Shown here: piece after piece, positions 24,101 to 32,676 of the stretch
How the letters are laid out: each line of letters begins with the position of its first letter
How positions within the stretch are numbered: the first letter of the stretch is position 1
Source of the DNA: an uncultured Maribacter sp.
GTDB taxonomy: Bacteria; Bacteroidota; Bacteroidia; Flavobacteriales; Flavobacteriaceae
DNA length: 64,000 nucleotides
Assembly (NCBI RefSeq): GCF_947500985.1
Contig: NZ_CANMTX010000001.1
Span: 434,001-498,000, forward strand
Direction of reading: 5' to 3'
The notes under the pieces: model-generated
Database searches by the model: none
What the model was told of the DNA's origin: nothing
What the model saw: the letters and a program-made list of their open reading frames with translations, nothing else
Position numbers and translations under genes: made by a program

Positions 24101-26036
24101 AATTTCCATTTAAGCTATATAGTAAAGGTGATGGTAAGTTTGGAAAAAAGAATCTTTTATCTTCCTCGTCCAAACCATTATAAATATGAAATAATACTGT
24201 ATGCATTCCGCTAACAATAGCTGGACTTTTCTCGTTAGCGTTATCTAATAGTTTATGTGAAGCAGAAATTACTTTTCTAGCAACAACAGTCATAGAATAT
24301 TCGTCTACCTGAAAAACTCTTAAACGTGTCGATAAATTACGAATATCACCATCTATTTGTTCTTTTAGTTTTTCTGTAAAATCTCTACCAATAAATTGCA
24401 ACTCTAATTCGGTTGGCAGCTTATAAGTAGATTCTTTTGGCGGTAGAATAATTTCTTCTTTACCTGTATTAATTATTTCGCCTTCTGCATTAATTAATAA
24501 GTTTGGTAGTGTAGGTTTTTCTGAATGATAAAAATTCTTTGTATTACGACTAAGTATATCTATCCATTCTACTTTTTCATCTATAGAGAAACCATTATCA
24601 TTAATAATTTTATTTAGTTTTTCTGTAAACTGTTTTTCAGGATAAATTATATCTTCATATTCTTCAGAAAAATAATCAGTAATTGTATCGTCAGATGTTG
24701 ATTTTAAAAGTGTACTGAAATCTGAGAAATGCGTTTTTGGTATTAAATGGTCTATTTCTACATCATAAAAATTAAAATCGTCTTCTAACGTTATATACTC
24801 ATTGTTAATTGTTGGAAATATTGCAGTTTCATTGATATAATCCTTAATTAAATCATCAAAGTTCCAAGGATCATCATATAAAGAAGAATGTTGATGACCA
24901 GTAGGTATTAATAATTTAAGCGCATCATAATTACTAACGTCGCTTTCTGTTAGTTTTAATGCACAATCAACCAAAAGCTTTGCTAACTTTTCAATAAGCA
25001 AAACATTAAAATTATTTTTATCTCTAGAGAGTTGGTTACGATCCGACTTTAATTCAAAAGAACCGTGTGCTATTACTGGATAAGGAAAATCCACTTCTGT
25101 TCTAAAATAAGAAAACAGTTTATGAAAACTAACCTCTTCATTTGGATTATAAGCTATTTTTAATTCGTACTTTTTAGTTTCTTCTACACCTTCAAGTACT
25201 CCTTCATCTTCTAAAATATTCCAAAGCCACTCTTGGTTATTTTCCTCATCTAAAAAATCTGTTTTTGTAATCGTTATTTGGTTTTCAGATTTATTTTCTT
25301 CCTTGGTATATTGAAAATGAGATTCTGGTGTTTCTACTTCAATTTCTTCTAACTTATTAAGAAATATAAGCACTTCTGGAACAATATCTTTTTCTATTTG
25401 ATTGATGATACTCTCATAAATAGTTTCATCATCTTTTAAAGACAATTCTATAACGGTATCATAGTTTTCAAATTTCTTTTTAGAAGGATCAGTTTCTATG
25501 TATGGACATCTTAAAACAGAAATTGGGATGTGTTTTTTAGTTTTACGTTTTAAAGTTTCTTTAATTTCAGGCTTCTCTTCTAAAACGCTTTGTAAAAAAT
25601 TTGAAGCGTGTTGTTCAGAGAACTTTAAATGCAAATCGTAGCTGGCAATATAAATTTCTTTAGACCAGTTAAGTATAGATCTAAAACCTAATCCTTTTTT
25701 ACCAACCTTGTTTTCTTCCATAGTTTTAGGACTTAAATCGCTATACATTAACGACTCCACACCTCCTAAAGAAAAGGCATTACCATTGTTGGCAATAATT
25801 AGGCTCTTTTCATCTACTTTAATAAATACTTTCTTTGCCTTTAACGTATCGCTCTCGTCATTGGCATTTTGTATCATTTCTAGTAGTTGCCTACCGTTAT
25901 ACTCGTCTATATTTTTATTCTCATTATTATAATCTTCAACAATACGCAAAGGCGCTTGTAAATATTCTTGACGCCTTAATTTTATTAAATCTTTTATAGC
26001 GGTATTATCTATATGTGTAACGAGAAGGTCTTGCAT
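21183..26036 (-). CDS. Sacsin-like HSP90-type ATPase fused to a DUF3883 nuclease-like domain
   Basis: Residues about 1-230 form a GHKL ATPase of the sacsin type: QLLEMIQNANDE (N-box, about 50-61), IIANNGNAFSLGG, and ENKVGKKGLGFRSILNWSKE (the ATP lid). More than 1200 residues of unrecognised, Glu/Asn-rich sequence follow. The last 120 residues (from IGFIGEKYAFELLKKEYDE) carry a DUF3883 signature, with YDFEC...RFIEVKAS supplying the Asp-ExK of a PD-(D/E)xK fold. The gene sits between hsdS and hsdR with no spacing on either side, so it is co-transcribed and may act with, or ride along with, the restriction enzyme. Comparable large GHKL-DUF3883 proteins occur in defence islands. Confidence 0.8.
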   Translation of the reverse strand: MQDLLVTHIDNTAIKDLIKLRRQEYLQAPLRIVEDYNNENKNIDEYNGRQLLEMIQNANDESDTLKAKKVFIKVDEKSLIIANNGNAFSLGGVESLMYSDLSPKTMEENKVGKKGLGFRSILNWSKEIYIASYDLHLKFSEQHASNFLQSVLEEKPEIKETLKRKTKKHIPISVLRCPYIETDPSKKKFENYDTVIELSLKDDETIYESIINQIEKDIVPEVLIFLNKLEEIEVETPESHFQYTKEENKSENQITITKTDFLDEENNQEWLWNILEDEGVLEGVEETKKYELKIAYNPNEEVSFHKLFSYFRTEVDFPYPVIAHGSFELKSDRNQLSRDKNNFNVLLIEKLAKLLVDCALKLTESDVSNYDALKLLIPTGHQHSSLYDDPWNFDDLIKDYINETAIFPTINNEYITLEDDFNFYDVEIDHLIPKTHFSDFSTLLKSTSDDTITDYFSEEYEDIIYPEKQFTEKLNKIINDNGFSIDEKVEWIDILSRNTKNFYHSEKPTLPNLLINAEGEIINTGKEEIILPPKESTYKLPTELELQFIGRDFTEKLKEQIDGDIRNLSTRLRVFQVDEYSMTVVARKVISASHKLLDNANEKSPAIVSGMHTVLFHIYNGLDEEDKRFFFPNLPSPLLYSLNGNLKAANKLYFGENYDAGYLCKHLLKSIEEDVFIGSLEKNGLSDLIEEHQISKLEKYLKWIGVADMPRRKIFENNSIPNKQEYVNYIFDNLSYPYSLPDDPKTFETREEIGRTYAHEINVLWYDYFDEIIENTAIEFLLAWFVKDREINNSIVIDNDHDKAELWFLFDSVRNHRYLEDNDVRSYLLFFLKNTKFIPVDGGKRAKPTECVANSGNLSPLVHTPQINYDADVFNYYNIKEDQIELLLNRLGVKESFKELSVQVMYRLLNEHHNHFNKNKSSASILYNAIIDATMNLPKDFNWDFDERNKYLENGVVLSIVNGKNEYVPISEATYVLNPNHSQDLLAKLKVSKIRQRVGNTRIKELFGVQPMDHIEFKVKNPSLNEKLNDEFQQEFNQLKPLLFVYRQQKNLTETQKKRELGSLKELKIKICFNADVKFDINAITQQLKLKDNEYVYEKETQTYYVQVNDNITSYKDLKQEYRFTETLSDIICGALTVTENRKDFMLIIREDQSIWKEIMTREFPDFSEIEIEVMKNFEGALTSKQLFWRTILKCIKTEFTNADLTDEKEIYKYFKNKISWDDFFDIYRGLNYYELSTNANYKLVKTIFNSLTIDTKDYNKYSKVDLDFNGYYLNQLRSLHHNISEKYKSHLYLKGYSENFIETIEAFDNYDLATVEIPNSLYLDLKKIYEYELAKHDDFPAIEDLEAKLIDVEKIYGDNLKSLKKLLQEENIFDRDLFMSLKYESDFKNNIYFSKYSELLEAYKTRYLNEDEKRRTVSLSSEGKDIDIKDDEELMKQIEASIKATDLSIEFYTPERAEARQHNGGGNNAGQSTYNKPSSGISKSDIGFIGEKYAFELLKKEYDEVIWKSEYAIRAGFSGGTDGLGYDFECIKGNETRFIEVKASTTSNKSFHISNNEIKIGHANSENYDVLLISNLLSDNVKPKYLKSIFKYNDSDTFFENNSFLVLADGYKVKFN

Positions 26037-27368
26037 TTACTTACTATATTTTTCTTGAGGCTCTGCAGCCATATTCATCTCTTCTACCTCCAACTCCTCC
26101 ACAGATAACTTTCCACTTATTAAACGTGGTAATAATAAATCTCTGGTTTCTTGAAGGATTTGATTTTTATTATTTAAAAGATCTATCTCTGTAATCATTG
26201 GTTCAACGATTTTCTCAAAATCCTTACAAATTTCAATAGCAGGAATAATAGCTTTTTGAAACTCTATTAAACTGGGCGTTAAGTGTAAAACATTAGCTCC
26301 GTTTGCAAATTCTTTTAATTGATAACCGATTCCAGAAAATCTAAAAAAGCAATACGTAAATAATTTAGGTAGTTTTATTGGCTCAATTCTTATTAAATCC
26401 ATTGAAATAATAAATTTATCAATTCCCATATCTGGTACTCTTGCAACTCTACCTACAATTTCTCTTTCTTGAGTCATATCAGTTACAGCCATTATAATAT
26501 CTCCAGAATAAGCTTCATTATTAGGATTATATTTTCCCTCAAAATATTTTAAGCCATCCCTTCTAAACCCTCCTTGTCTATTTACATTTTTTAAATTCAA
26601 CATAGCCAAACCTTCATCATCTCTTAATTCTGCTGATGAGTATGATTTTCCTCTGTAATATTCAATGTGATTTTTAAGTTGTGTATTCTCCCAACCTTCA
26701 GGAATAGCACCTTTTGTTCCGTGAGCAACTTTATTTCCTTCTTTATCTAAAAACACAGCTTCTTTATAGCCAGGAAAACGAAAACGTACAAACCACTCTT
26801 TGTAGATTTCCTCTGCCATTTCTTCTAATAGCGTAATGCGTTGGTTGTTGTTTTCTATTAAATCATCGTATGCAGAAAGGATTGTGGCTATTTTTTTTTG
26901 ATTTTCGTAATTAGGCATTGGAATTTTTATATTCTCAATTGAACCGGTATTTATTACACCTTGAGCTGCCCCAGTAGATAAACTTTGTAAGATTCCTTGT
27001 CCTATTGGACTTCTAAAAAAGTAACCTAAATATCCGCTTTTATTTTTAGGTCTGGCAAAAACAATATTTGCACAGTTAATTTCACCAATTCCCTTTGGGA
27101 CAGTACAACAATCACCTCTATTAGCTCCAACTCTAACTATTAATATATCTTCAGATTTTAATTGTGATTTTTTTAATTTATTATGAAACTCCTTAGTAAT
27201 ATATGCCATGACGTGTTGCCTGAACTCTCCAGGTTTTACGTTCATAGATCTTATTAATGGAATGCCATTCTTTTTATCTGTAAAAAAAATTGATGTAGGT
27301 CCAACATGTCCTACGGAAACTCTTTCGCATAGCTCGCCCAAACTAAACTCTTTCCAATTATTGTTCAT
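26037..27368 (-). CDS. hsdS: Type I restriction-modification specificity subunit S
   Basis: Two target-recognition domains, each with the usual start (WKEFSLGELCERVSVGHVGP near the N-terminus and GWENTQLKNHIEYYRGKSY near 225), are joined by the conserved helical spacers NYENQKKIATILSAYDDLIE...ITLLEEMAEEIYKEWFVRFR and LLNNKNQILQETRDLLLPRL. These are hallmarks of HsdS, which reads a bipartite DNA site and guides methylation or cleavage. The 443-residue length is normal. It overlaps hsdM by 11 bases. The recognised site cannot be predicted from sequence. Both domains appear complete. Confidence 0.95.
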   Translation of the reverse strand: MNNNWKEFSLGELCERVSVGHVGPTSIFFTDKKNGIPLIRSMNVKPGEFRQHVMAYITKEFHNKLKKSQLKSEDILIVRVGANRGDCCTVPKGIGEINCANIVFARPKNKSGYLGYFFRSPIGQGILQSLSTGAAQGVINTGSIENIKIPMPNYENQKKIATILSAYDDLIENNNQRITLLEEMAEEIYKEWFVRFRFPGYKEAVFLDKEGNKVAHGTKGAIPEGWENTQLKNHIEYYRGKSYSSAELRDDEGLAMLNLKNVNRQGGFRRDGLKYFEGKYNPNNEAYSGDIIMAVTDMTQEREIVGRVARVPDMGIDKFIISMDLIRIEPIKLPKLFTYCFFRFSGIGYQLKEFANGANVLHLTPSLIEFQKAIIPAIEICKDFEKIVEPMITEIDLLNNKNQILQETRDLLLPRLISGKLSVEELEVEEMNMAAEPQEKYSK

Positions 27369-29487
27369 GAGCTATACTCTTTAAATAGTTTGAAATTTGA
27401 TTTTCGGCATTTTTCGATTTTATTACAAGTGTTTCAAATAATTTAGCTTTTTCGCCCATTAATTTCTTAAACTCTAATTCGGTAATGTTGTCATCTTCAA
27501 TTTCAACACCAACATAACGTCCTGCATTTAAAGAATAATCTTGTTCTTCTACATATTCCGTTTTGTCTGCCATTTTACATAAACCAACTACGTCTTCGTA
27601 TTTTGCTTCTGGAAAACGTGATTGTAACCAATTGATATTTGTTACCCAATAGGCAGTTAACTCTGTAGCTTCTATATATAGTTGTAATGTTTCTTCTAAA
27701 TTTTTATCAGCTTTCACTAAATCGTAATTACTCCAAACTTTATCTGAAGATAATTTTAGGTTTTTGTCTGCTATTTTATAAAGTTCTAAAAGGGTATTTA
27801 CATCTTGTTTTAAAGCATCGCTTTCTAGCTTGTTTTGTGCAACATTCCATTGTAAATGTTCTGCTACTTGCAATTGCGCTTCGTTATCTAATGGCGTGTT
27901 TTCTATTGGGTGTGCTAGATTGCTTAATACTTTTTCATTTTCTTTAGATTTTGTTTTTTTGAAACCCTGTACTAGATTAAAGAAATCAGTTTCTTTTAAC
28001 GCTTTTACTTTTGCAGGTGTGCGTTTGCTGTCTTTTGTTTCTTCAATGTGCTTTTTCAAGCTTTTAACTACCTTTTCAATTTGTAAGACTAAAGTTTCCT
28101 TTGCAGGTGCAATTTTATTTTCAGCTTGGTCTGCTGCTTTTATATAGGTGTCAATTAACTCTAAATAGCGGTTAGTTTCACCACGATATAAACGTACAAT
28201 AGCTGCCAAATTTTGTTGGTTTTCTTGAGTCCACTCTCTGTGCGCTCTGTCTATTTGGTTATAGACATTACGAGCATCTAAAAACAAGATTTTGTCTTTA
28301 CGATCTGTATTCACTTTTTGCTTATCGAAAAACCATAAAGTAGCAGGAAGAGTTACTGTTAAAAACATATTGGTTGGCATACTTACCATACAATCTACAA
28401 TACCAGAATCTACAATGTTTTTACGGATGTCGTATTCAGAATTACGAGCATCAGAAGCTGAGTTAGGCATAACAAAACCTGCACGTCCATTGTTGTTTAA
28501 AGAAGTGGCAAAGAGTGAAATCCATAAATAATTGGCATCACTTATTTTATCATCTTTCTTACCCTTGTTTTTTGGTAAACCATATTTGTAAAAACGCTCA
28601 TCGTTTTTAACGGTACTTTCTTTTACAGACTTTACGTTAAATGGTGGATTTGCCATTACAAAATCGAACTTCCCTAAGCCATCATAAGGGTCGCTATCGT
28701 ATGAATTAGCTTCGGTAATTTCGCCACGTAAATTGTGTACTAATAAGTTCATTTTAGCCAAACGTACCGTTTCGCCCATGTATTCTTGTCCGTACACATA
28801 AATATCATTGAGGTCGTGCCCTTCGTGCGCAATAAAATCGGCAGATTGCACAAACATACCACCAGAACCACAGGCAGGATCGTATATTTTACCTTTGTAA
28901 GGTTCTATAACTTCAACAATAAAACGTACTACAGAAGTTGGTGTAAAGAACTCACCCCCTTTTTGTCCTTCGCTCATAGCAAACTTGCCTAAGAAGTATT
29001 CGTAAATTTTTCCAAAGATATCTCCAGAAGCATCTTTTGGGATGTCTGAAAAACTCTTTAAAAGCTCTGGCAGTATGTCATCCTTCTTCTTTTCAATATC
29101 AAAATAAGCCTCTGTAGGCAACACATTTTGAAATTTAGCATCTTGATACTTTTCTATACCTTTCATGGCATCTCGCAAAGCTTCAGCACGTTTGTTTCCA
29201 GGCAACTTTAATAAATGATCGTACCTAGCATTTTCCGGCAAATAAAAACCACAGGTAGCCAGTGCCACTTCTTGTATGGTGCGTTCCATACGTGTGCCTT
29301 TTTCTTTTTGATAATCTTTTAAGATTTTAGCTTCGTGCTGGCTGTATTTATTTTCAGCAAACTTTAAGAAGATTAAACCTAATACGGGTACTGCATAATC
29401 AGATGCTTTTAATCCGCCATGTGCACGCATGGCATTGGCGGAGTCCCAAAGTTTGGCTTCTAATTGTTTAAGTTGTTCGTTTGTCAT
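27358..29487 (-). CDS. hsdM: Type I restriction-modification DNA methyltransferase subunit M
   Basis: N6-adenine methylase motifs are clear: YDPACGSGGMFVQS (SAM binding, about 202) and the catalytic NPPF in FVMANPPFNVKS (about 277), preceded by the HsdM N-terminal helical domain (LWDSANAMRAHGG...YAVPVLGLIFLKF). The ATG at 29485-29487 (MTNEQLKQLE) is preferred over one 39 bases upstream, because the upstream one overlaps the HNH gene and adds an unlikely peptide; 709 residues result. An Lys-rich central insertion (about 430-600) makes it longer than the classical 530-residue HsdM. It lies 13 bases after the ptuB-like gene. Confidence 0.95.
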   Translation of the reverse strand: MTNEQLKQLEAKLWDSANAMRAHGGLKASDYAVPVLGLIFLKFAENKYSQHEAKILKDYQKEKGTRMERTIQEVALATCGFYLPENARYDHLLKLPGNKRAEALRDAMKGIEKYQDAKFQNVLPTEAYFDIEKKKDDILPELLKSFSDIPKDASGDIFGKIYEYFLGKFAMSEGQKGGEFFTPTSVVRFIVEVIEPYKGKIYDPACGSGGMFVQSADFIAHEGHDLNDIYVYGQEYMGETVRLAKMNLLVHNLRGEITEANSYDSDPYDGLGKFDFVMANPPFNVKSVKESTVKNDERFYKYGLPKNKGKKDDKISDANYLWISLFATSLNNNGRAGFVMPNSASDARNSEYDIRKNIVDSGIVDCMVSMPTNMFLTVTLPATLWFFDKQKVNTDRKDKILFLDARNVYNQIDRAHREWTQENQQNLAAIVRLYRGETNRYLELIDTYIKAADQAENKIAPAKETLVLQIEKVVKSLKKHIEETKDSKRTPAKVKALKETDFFNLVQGFKKTKSKENEKVLSNLAHPIENTPLDNEAQLQVAEHLQWNVAQNKLESDALKQDVNTLLELYKIADKNLKLSSDKVWSNYDLVKADKNLEETLQLYIEATELTAYWVTNINWLQSRFPEAKYEDVVGLCKMADKTEYVEEQDYSLNAGRYVGVEIEDDNITELEFKKLMGEKAKLFETLVIKSKNAENQISNYLKSIAHEQ

Positions 29488-29500
29488 TCGTATTTTTAAA

Positions 29501-30493
29501 TTAAAAATGAGTGAAGAAATCTTCACTAATATCTTTTGTCATTTTAGCTAATGGTCTTTTCAATAAATCTTTGCTATCGGTATAATTGCCAACAACAAAC
29601 CTCTTTATCATATCATCAGATAAAACTTGTTTGTGTTTTTTCTTAAAGAATTTTATTAATTCTTCTCTTCGGTATTTATTATAGTAAAGTGATTTTAGAT
29701 AAGTTTCAGCAACAACATCTTTAAACTGTGCATACTGATCTTCAATATTAAAATCTTCTTTATAATTATCTAATTTTTTTTGAAGCTTTTTATCGCCCAA
29801 ATGTTGATTTCGAATTTCAAGCAATAACTTAATTTCATTCTCATTCTTATTGATATCCAAAAGAAACTTAACCAGACTAGCTGGTTCGGTACCATATTTT
29901 GCAATCTCGTCTAAACTTTCAATATATGGATGAATACTTTCTGAAAGTTTAAATGATTTATCTGACTTGCCCATATTACAACTAGCACAACATGGAATAA
30001 GATTGTAAAAAGATAGGCTCAAATACGGATAGAGTTCTTTAGAAAAAAAATGATCTAAATGAAAAAGCATTTTAGTACCGCTTTTCTGCTTTACAGTTAA
30101 GGAATATTGGGTATTACAATAGACACATGATTTAATATTTAATTGGGCAGATAACCAATGAGCCTTCTTACTCGCCCTGAAATTTTTATAACGAAAACAG
30201 TCTTTTAGTTCCTCCCCTATTAAATTGAGTTTACCCTTAGAATCTAGAATTCTTGCTTGGTAACCTTTAACCTTGAAATCATTTATTATAGATTCAAGTG
30301 CAACGGGTTTTGATATGATGATTTTTTTTAAGTCCTTTTGTAGATATTTAAAAATATCCTCATCTGCATGACCTACATGAGCTGCCAGCCAGCCATCAAT
30401 TCTTTTACGAACAGAAACATACTTACCCTTTGAAGTAAGTAATAAGTCAGCAAATTCATCGACAGTTTTTTTATTGGTCTTTATCGTTATCAT
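29501..30493 (-). CDS. HNH endonuclease, PtuB-like
   Basis: A complete HNH/zinc-ribbon nuclease is seen at about 118-180: SCVYCNTQYS, HLDHFFSKELYPYLSLSFYN and LIPCCASCNMGKSDKSF, giving two Cys pairs, the catalytic His-Asp-His and the Asn-Cys...Lys tail. Flanking regions are helical and Lys-rich. The gene overlaps the upstream ATPase gene by 23 bases, so the two are a coupled pair. An ABC-type ATPase plus an HNH protein in this order is the composition of the Septu anti-phage system (PtuA-PtuB), and of effector pairs of some retrons. No reverse transcriptase is nearby, so Septu is favoured. Confidence 0.8.
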   Translation of the reverse strand: MITIKTNKKTVDEFADLLLTSKGKYVSVRKRIDGWLAAHVGHADEDIFKYLQKDLKKIIISKPVALESIINDFKVKGYQARILDSKGKLNLIGEELKDCFRYKNFRASKKAHWLSAQLNIKSCVYCNTQYSLTVKQKSGTKMLFHLDHFFSKELYPYLSLSFYNLIPCCASCNMGKSDKSFKLSESIHPYIESLDEIAKYGTEPASLVKFLLDINKNENEIKLLLEIRNQHLGDKKLQKKLDNYKEDFNIEDQYAQFKDVVAETYLKSLYYNKYRREELIKFFKKKHKQVLSDDMIKRFVVGNYTDSKDLLKRPLAKMTKDISEDFFTHF

Positions 30494-32435
30494 CTCGTTT
30501 TCTTATTTCATTTTTCAACTCTCGAACCTGTCTCTCCAAGGTACTTACCTTATCCTCATTTAGAATATTATTTCTTAATATTTCTAGTTGTTGTTTGATA
30601 AGAGGCTCACCAACGCTATCTATTATATAATTAACTTCTTTTAAAACTTCTGAACTAAGTTGGGCGTCGTTAGCATCTAAAATTTCAACAACCCATTTTA
30701 TCTTTTTCTTAGCAAATTCTCCAATAGTACCATTTTCCATAAAAAAAGAATCAGCAAGTAAAGAGTAGATGTTTGCTCCAAAGGTTTTCTCCATTTCAAA
30801 TTCTTCTTTTACAGCATTTCCTTTTTTGTCCTTATTTAGAAAAATAACATTTTCTTTAGGAATATCTGAAAGTACAAAAGGGCTATGTGTAGTAAGTAAT
30901 AATTGAATCTCTCTGTTTTCGAAAAGGTCCGTTAAATATTTAACTACCTGATTAAAATATAACCGTTGCCATTCAGGATGATAGCCAACTTCTCCCTCAT
31001 CAATAAAAATGACTATTCTTTCATCTACTTCTTCTGTATAATCTTTTTCAATTTTTAACACTTCATTTTTTGCATAATAGAAGCGTGAGTAGAAGTTTAG
31101 CAAATTTTGTTCACCAGCACTCAATTGATGAAAAAACTCGTAATGAAAATTTAGTTGGTTATTTAAAAACGATTTAACGGATGAGATTAGATTAATTAGA
31201 AGTTCTTTGACATTCTTTTGTTCAATGTCAATTTCAAAATTACTGTATAAATTATAAATTTGGAGTTCCCTTTTATCGTCAGAAAACAGATTTCCTTCAA
31301 TTATTTCAGCTGTAACATCTTCCCAATTATTTAAATTGACAAGCTCTTTAGTTTGCGCTTTCAATTTTTCCAAATCTGACAATAAAGCCTTGTCCTCTAA
31401 ATCATATTCATGGTCGTAAATGAAATTGAATAAAAAGTCATCTGGAAAAGTTTTATCACCAAAAAAGAGAAGGCCTTTAAAAAATTGAATTAAAAAATTC
31501 CATTTAAAAGCATTTTTTCTATCATCAGCTTTTATATCAAATTTTTCGTAACCTGTTCTGGTTTTAACATCTAATTTGAAACTCTCTAGGGAATAATATC
31601 CAAACCCTACATCCATTTGATATAGCTCCTGAAAATTCTTGCCTATTTGTAAGGTCTTTTTATCTTCCTTTCTAGAATTTCTACCATTAAGTAAGTTGTT
31701 CTCGGTAGGATGGTCTACAGAAATGCGCATAAGTTTAGGAACCTCAATTAATTTCTTTATTGGTTCATAATTTAAAATAAGGTCAGATTCCCTTAATTTT
31801 TCGTTTCTGAAATGAGCACTTAATGAATCTGTAGAATTTTTTTTTTGCCATGAATATATGTCATCATTTAGCACCGATTTAAGAGTATCATAAACATCAT
31901 ATCTAATTAAATAGCTAGATGAAATGTTTATCATGTTGTCTAATCCACGTCCACTATATCCAAGTCGATAGCTATTTAGAGGACAGTAATAGATAAATTT
32001 GTTCTTCTCCATTAAATGCCAATCCATTCCAGAACTTTTATCTAAAGGAGCATTTTTATATTTGATAATATCATAGCCCTCTTTGTTTAAGGTAGCTGTA
32101 TTTTCTATATTGATATCCTCTTGAACAAATATCTTATCTTTAAGAACAATTATACCCTCTCCTTTCATGTAGGTAGATAAACCATTGCCAACATGAGCTA
32201 AATTGTATGTTAAAAACTCACTTAGATTGGTTTTTCCTGAACCATTTTTACCTACAATCGTTGTTAGCCCCTTTATATTTATGCCAAAAAATCCTTTTTT
32301 AGATTGGACTTTAGATTCTTTAATATTTAAAAAACCATCATTGTATTCAAAAAAATCATCGCTTGGATGTTGAAAATTGAAATCTATATTTTCTAGATTT
32401 TTATATTTTTTTATCCAAACATATTTGAGTTCCAT
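30471..32435 (-). CDS. SMC/ABC-type ATPase, PtuA-like
   Basis: The 654-residue protein has a Walker A (TTIVGKNGSGKTNLSEFL, about 58-75), a long insertion, an ABC signature LSAGEQNLLNFY (about 437), Walker B IVIFIDEGEVGYHPEW (about 477) and an H-loop LLLTTHSPFVLSD (about 513). This is the AAA_15/AAA_21 layout of PtuA and related defence ATPases. The C-terminal 40 residues form a charged coiled coil. It is the first gene of the operon that continues through ptuB, hsdM, hsdS, the HSP90-like gene and hsdR. In Septu, PtuA senses infection and restrains or directs the HNH nuclease. The insertion between Walker A and signature is unusually long, about 370 residues. Confidence 0.8.
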   Translation of the reverse strand: MELKYVWIKKYKNLENIDFNFQHPSDDFFEYNDGFLNIKESKVQSKKGFFGINIKGLTTIVGKNGSGKTNLSEFLTYNLAHVGNGLSTYMKGEGIIVLKDKIFVQEDINIENTATLNKEGYDIIKYKNAPLDKSSGMDWHLMEKNKFIYYCPLNSYRLGYSGRGLDNMINISSSYLIRYDVYDTLKSVLNDDIYSWQKKNSTDSLSAHFRNEKLRESDLILNYEPIKKLIEVPKLMRISVDHPTENNLLNGRNSRKEDKKTLQIGKNFQELYQMDVGFGYYSLESFKLDVKTRTGYEKFDIKADDRKNAFKWNFLIQFFKGLLFFGDKTFPDDFLFNFIYDHEYDLEDKALLSDLEKLKAQTKELVNLNNWEDVTAEIIEGNLFSDDKRELQIYNLYSNFEIDIEQKNVKELLINLISSVKSFLNNQLNFHYEFFHQLSAGEQNLLNFYSRFYYAKNEVLKIEKDYTEEVDERIVIFIDEGEVGYHPEWQRLYFNQVVKYLTDLFENREIQLLLTTHSPFVLSDIPKENVIFLNKDKKGNAVKEEFEMEKTFGANIYSLLADSFFMENGTIGEFAKKKIKWVVEILDANDAQLSSEVLKEVNYIIDSVGEPLIKQQLEILRNNILNEDKVSTLERQVRELKNEIRKRDDNDKDQ

Positions 32436-32590
32436 AAATGAGCTATCTAATATTTAATAAAACATGATAAAAGTATCCAATACTGCAAGTTTGAAATTAT
32501 AATCTATCTTAAAAATTCAGTTGTAAAAAGGAACCAAAAAGCGGTAAATATAATTTTAAAGTACAAGTTATACATTTAAATCATTATGCA

Positions 32591-32608
32591 ATTACGGGTA
32601 ACCGTAAT
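32591..32608. promoter_or_regulatory. Dyad ATTACGG-N4-CCGTAAT between divergent defence genes
   Basis: A perfect 7-bp inverted repeat with a GTAA spacer sits in the 241-base gap between the ptuA-like gene and the nuclease-helicase gene, 69 bases before the latter's start. It stands out in very AT-rich surroundings and may be a regulator site serving both directions. No regulator gene is adjacent. The rest of the gap shows no gene. Confidence 0.35.
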
Positions 32609-32676
32609 GATGTTTAAAATGATACTCTTAAATTACTGCTATGTTATCAAAACACTCAAGAATCTAATTTGCTTCC

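Noticed and set aside
29487-29526. Upstream ATG of hsdM adding 13 residues
   Set aside because: It overlaps the HNH gene and adds a peptide unlike HsdM; the internal ATG gives the usual HsdM N-terminus.
29501-32435. Retron effector pair (ATPase plus HNH)
   Set aside because: No reverse transcriptase or msr/msd-like hairpin was seen within several kilobases, so the Septu-like reading is simpler.
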